From Diaphorobacter aerolatus (GTDB taxonomy: Bacteria; Pseudomonadota; Gammaproteobacteria; Burkholderiales; Burkholderiaceae_C), in the NCBI RefSeq assembly GCF_014489535.1, contig NZ_CP060783.1, forward strand, positions 558,001-622,000: a stretch of 64,000 nt of DNA. The letters run 5' to 3'. The position numbers were made by a program, and so were the translations under genes. The notes beneath the pieces were generated by a model, which had not been told where the DNA came from, did not search any database, and saw only the letters and a program-made list of their open reading frames with translations. Within the stretch, counting starts at the first letter, position 1. Every line of letters begins with the position of its first letter. Below, piece after piece: positions 61,363-64,000 of this stretch.

Positions 61363-62361
61363 TTACTCCGGCTCGATACCGGCGGCCTTGATTACCTTGC
61401 CCCATTTTTGGGCATCGGTGGCCTGGAACTGCGCCAGTTCTTCGGGCGTCGTCGTCCAGGCTACGGAACCTGCGGTTTCATAGAACGACTTCGCCGCCGC
61501 GCTCTGCGTCGCATGCTTGAGCAGTTCATTGAGGCGCGCGATCACCTCCTTGGGCGTGCCCGCAGGCGCATAGGCTGCAAACCAGTAGCCCATGTCGTAG
61601 CCCTTCACGCCCGCTTCTTCCAATGTGGGCAGATCGGGCAGTTGCGCACTGCGCGTCCTGGTGGAGTAGCCCAGCGCCTTGAGCTTGCCCGAACGAATCT
61701 GCGGAATGCCGGTCGAGGTATCCGTGATCATCATGTCGATCTGCCCACCGAGCAGATCCGTGATCGCCAGCGGATTACTCTTGTAGGGCACGTGCAGGAT
61801 GTCCACACCGGCAAGCTGCTTGAGCATTTCACCCGCGACACGGCTTGACGAGCTGCCGCTACCGAAGGACAGCTTTCCGGGCGACTTCTTGGCCGCCGCA
61901 ATCAGTTCGCCCACGTTCTTGTACGGTGACGAGGCATTCACCACCAGCACCTGACCGCCCTTGCCCAAACCCGTGACCGGAGCAAGGTCCTTGACCGGGT
62001 CATATGGCAGCTTCTTGTACAGATGCTGGTTGGCCGATTGCGTGGTGTTCGTGGTAATCAGGATCGTGTAACCATCGGGCGCAGCCTTGGCGACATACTG
62101 CGCGGCGATCATGCCGCTTGCGCCGCCCTTGTTGTCGACAACGACGGCCTGCCTGGTGTCTGCCGTCACCGACTGCCCGAGCGCACGCGCCAGCAAATCG
62201 GTCGCGCTGCCAGCGGCGAACGGCACGATGAAGGTGATCGGCTTGGCGGGATAGTCTGCCGCCTCGGCCTGCGCGGCCATGGCGACGACAACGGCGCCGA
62301 GGGATGCGGCCAGAACGCTGCGGCGGGAGAACGAAGAAAAAGAGTCAGTGCAAACGCGCAT
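61363..62361 (-). CDS. Bug-family tripartite tricarboxylate transporter substrate-binding protein
   Basis: A 332-residue periplasmic receptor (Bug/TctC family). The twin-Arg-like leader FSRRSVLAASLGAVVVAMAAQAEA is followed by the family signature DYPAKPITFIVPFAAGSATDLLARALG, NKGGASGMIAAQYVAKAAPDGYT and DILHVPYKSNPLAITDLLGGQIDMM. Such proteins bind carboxylated or aromatic small molecules. The neighbouring AtuA pair suggests a catabolic substrate; which one is not known. Confidence 0.92.
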   Translation of the reverse strand: MRVCTDSFSSFSRRSVLAASLGAVVVAMAAQAEAADYPAKPITFIVPFAAGSATDLLARALGQSVTADTRQAVVVDNKGGASGMIAAQYVAKAAPDGYTILITTNTTQSANQHLYKKLPYDPVKDLAPVTGLGKGGQVLVVNASSPYKNVGELIAAAKKSPGKLSFGSGSSSSRVAGEMLKQLAGVDILHVPYKSNPLAITDLLGGQIDMMITDTSTGIPQIRSGKLKALGYSTRTRSAQLPDLPTLEEAGVKGYDMGYWFAAYAPAGTPKEVIARLNELLKHATQSAAAKSFYETAGSVAWTTTPEELAQFQATDAQKWGKVIKAAGIEPE

Positions 62362-62397
62362 GGGTATGTCTCCTTGGTTTTCAAATGGGGGAATTTT

Positions 62398-62784
62398 TCA
62401 GGGTTGCTCGTCATCGCTGCCCGCGAGGAAAACGCGCAGCTCGTGGGGCACGTCAATCTCGATATCCAGCAGCAGAAACGACAACGCCTTGCCGTGACTG
62501 TCCAGATTGAGTGCATCGTTCACGCCGCCGTCGAGCACGTCGTCAAGCACGAAGTTCATCGCATGCAGGTTTGGCAGCACGTAGCGTTTGACGCGGCCCG
62601 GGCGGCGCAACGCGAATTGCGCGGCCACGCGTTCCTCGGTGAGTTCGCGCAGCAGCAAGTCCCAGAACACCGGGTGCCAGGCAATCACGCTGATGTTGGA
62701 TCGATTGCCCTTGTCGCCGGTTCGGCCGTGCGCCAGCCGGTGCAACGCAACGGGCTGGGCGGAGGATGTGAGCTTGTCGGTCAT
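62398..62784 (-). CDS. AtuA-associated C-terminal domain protein
   Basis: A 128-residue protein. The pattern LHRLAHGRTGDKGNRSNISVIAWHP, VLPNLHAMNFVLDDVLDGGVNDALNLDSHGKALSFLLLDIEIDVP is the small domain that forms the C-terminal half of AtuA-type proteins, here encoded as a separate gene. The start is ATG 62784 with GGGAAAAA upstream. It follows the larger AtuA gene, ending 36 bp before the Bug gene start, so the three are likely one operon. Confidence 0.85.
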   Translation of the reverse strand: MTDKLTSSAQPVALHRLAHGRTGDKGNRSNISVIAWHPVFWDLLLRELTEERVAAQFALRRPGRVKRYVLPNLHAMNFVLDDVLDGGVNDALNLDSHGKALSFLLLDIEIDVPHELRVFLAGSDDEQP

Positions 62785-62805
62785 GATTTTTCCCGTCTGC
62801 ATTGG

Positions 62806-64000
62806 TCACTCAACGAAGGCAAAACGCTCCTGGACCGCATCACGCGGCACCAGGCAGGACACCGTGCCGAGCCGCGCGCGAATCGCCGAACGCACGCCCC
62901 CGCCGCCGGCAGGCCCCGCGCAATAAAGCGCATTCACCTCGCGCGCAAGCCGCAATGCGTCGGCACGATCTTCACGTTGCCATGACAGCCTGAGCCGCAC
63001 ATCGCGGGCCGCGCGCAGGCCTTTCAATTGCGCAGCGCTTGCGGTGTTCAGCCATTCATTGGCATCGTCGCCAAAGACGCTGTTCACGCCGATGAGATCC
63101 ACACGAATCGCCGCCTCGCGGCCCAGCCGTTCGCGAATCACGTCCGCCGCGAGCAAGGCCCTGGCGCCCGCCCGCGCACCGGCATACGAGATTTCCGCCT
63201 CGGCAAACCAGCCCGCCTCGAAGCACACGTTGACCTTGAGCGTGGCCGGGCGCTCATGCCCCTTCACGCCTTCGAGCCGCACCTGATTGAGCGCGACTTC
63301 CTGCACGCGCGCCTCGCTGATGTCCGCCGTCACGTCGGGCGTGAGATATGCCGAGGGATCATGCAGCTCATACAGCAGTTGCTCCTTCACCGTGCAACCG
63401 TCGATGCGCCCGCCGGTTCCGGCGGGTTTGGAAATAGTGCAATCGCCGTTCGCATCGATGTCGGCAATCGGATAACCCACGTTCGCAAGATCGGGAACGT
63501 CCTTGTAGCCGGGGTCGGCAAAATAGCCACCGGTTACCTGCGAGCCGCACTCGAGCAAATGCCCGACCATGGTCGCGCGCGCAAGCCGGTCCCAATCCTG
63601 CATCGACCAGCCGAAATGCGCGAGCGCCGGGCCCAGCACGAGAGATGGATCCGCCACGCGCCCGCACACGACGACGTCCGCTCCGGCACGTAGCGCATCG
63701 GCAATCGGCTGCGCGCCGATATAGGCATTCGCACTCACGATGTTCTGCGATGGCAGGCGCTCGCCCAGCGCCTCGACCAGCATCGGCCGGTGCCGTTCAT
63801 CGAGCAGGTCGTCGCCCTCCACCACCGCGATCTTCGGGCGCCGTGCCCCCAGTTCTTCGGCCAGTGCCAGAATGCGCCGCGCCGCGCCACGCGGATGAGC
63901 CGCCCCAAAATTGCTCACGATGCGAATGCCATGTTCGAGACACAGCGCCAGCACCGGGCGCAGCAGTTCATCAAGTAGTGGCTCGTAACCCGCGTCGGAA
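62806..64000 (-). CDS. AtuA-family (DUF1446) protein, truncated by the window edge
   Basis: The frame is open to base 64000 and lacks its first residues. Motifs: IRIVSNFGAAHPRGAARRILALAEELG, DVVVCGRVADPSLVLGPALAHFGW, HLLECGSQVTGGYFADPGYKDVP and KPAGTGGRIDGCTVKEQLLYELHDPSAYLTPD. This is the large domain of the acyclic-terpene-utilisation AtuA family, which also occurs in other catabolic operons. It ends 21 bp before the small AtuA domain gene. Reaction unknown. Confidence 0.88.
   Translation of the reverse strand, partial: SDAGYEPLLDELLRPVLALCLEHGIRIVSNFGAAHPRGAARRILALAEELGARRPKIAVVEGDDLLDERHRPMLVEALGERLPSQNIVSANAYIGAQPIADALRAGADVVVCGRVADPSLVLGPALAHFGWSMQDWDRLARATMVGHLLECGSQVTGGYFADPGYKDVPDLANVGYPIADIDANGDCTISKPAGTGGRIDGCTVKEQLLYELHDPSAYLTPDVTADISEARVQEVALNQVRLEGVKGHERPATLKVNVCFEAGWFAEAEISYAGARAGARALLAADVIRERLGREAAIRVDLIGVNSVFGDDANEWLNTASAAQLKGLRAARDVRLRLSWQREDRADALRLAREVNALYCAGPAGGGGVRSAIRARLGTVSCLVPRDAVQERFAFVE

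Noticed and set aside
60227-61483. The longer C-terminus of the AI-2E/YdiK-type protein
   Set aside because: It would overlap the convergent Bug gene by 120 bases and its tail looks like antisense of that gene; one base at 61302-61305 gives a stop at 61338 and a normal family length.
1-64000. tRNA, rRNA, insertion sequences, phage integrase or att sites
   Set aside because: No tRNA-like cloverleaf, rRNA segment, transposase or integrase frame was recognised on either strand.

Overview
The window is a high-GC chromosomal segment of a betaproteobacterium, most likely order Burkholderiales and probably Comamonadaceae. This is inferred from the odhA-odhB-lpdA-zapE block, a Bug-type solute receptor, an AtuA-family pair, and a palindromic spacer of a kind common between genes in that group. 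No rRNA, tRNA or CRISPR array was recognised.

Layout. (1) 1-1.1 kb: an MBL-fold lipoprotein. (2) 1.2-11.8 kb, minus strand: the membrane and regulatory arm of a type VI secretion system (T6SS), tssJ-tssK-tssL-tssM-tagF-ppkA-tssQ. (3) 12-25 kb, minus strand: an effector island holding an eagR chaperone, an Rhs effector with a prePAAR N-terminus and a deaminase-like tip, its immunity gene, a displaced duplicate of the end of the Rhs core, an evolved VgrG carrying a lipase, and two ankyrin-repeat exported proteins. (4) 25.3-32.4 kb, plus strand: tssB-tssC-hcp-tagJ-tssE-tssF-tssG. (5) 32.4-36.6 kb, minus strand: clpV (tssH), a candidate M15-like peptidase effector, and a probable periplasmic immunity protein. 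(6) 36.9-41.0 kb, plus strand: tssA, tagH (FHA) and pppA (PP2C). (7) 41-54 kb: housekeeping genes clpS, clpA, dnaE, bamD, dinG and zapE, a second PP2C, and a coiled-coil exported protein. (8) 54-60 kb: the 2-oxoglutarate dehydrogenase complex, odhA-odhB-lpdA. (9) 60-64 kb: an AI-2E/YdiK-type membrane protein, a Bug receptor, and an AtuA pair cut by the right edge.

How it works together. All thirteen core T6SS components are present, together with a threonine-phosphorylation control circuit (PpkA kinase, PppA phosphatase, FHA protein, TagF). Three distinct cargo modules are encoded: a lipase on VgrG, a deaminase on Rhs, and a peptidoglycan peptidase beside clpV. Each has a plausible neighbouring immunity gene.

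Caution on the sequence. At least 25 genes or gene segments are broken by what looks like one missing base, nearly always in a run of three to six identical bases, mostly G or C. The broken genes include dnaE, odhA and clpS. Restoring one base at each site gives continuous family-like proteins. I therefore treat these as homopolymer under-calls in the assembly and list the reconstructed genes as whole genes, with the break positions stated.
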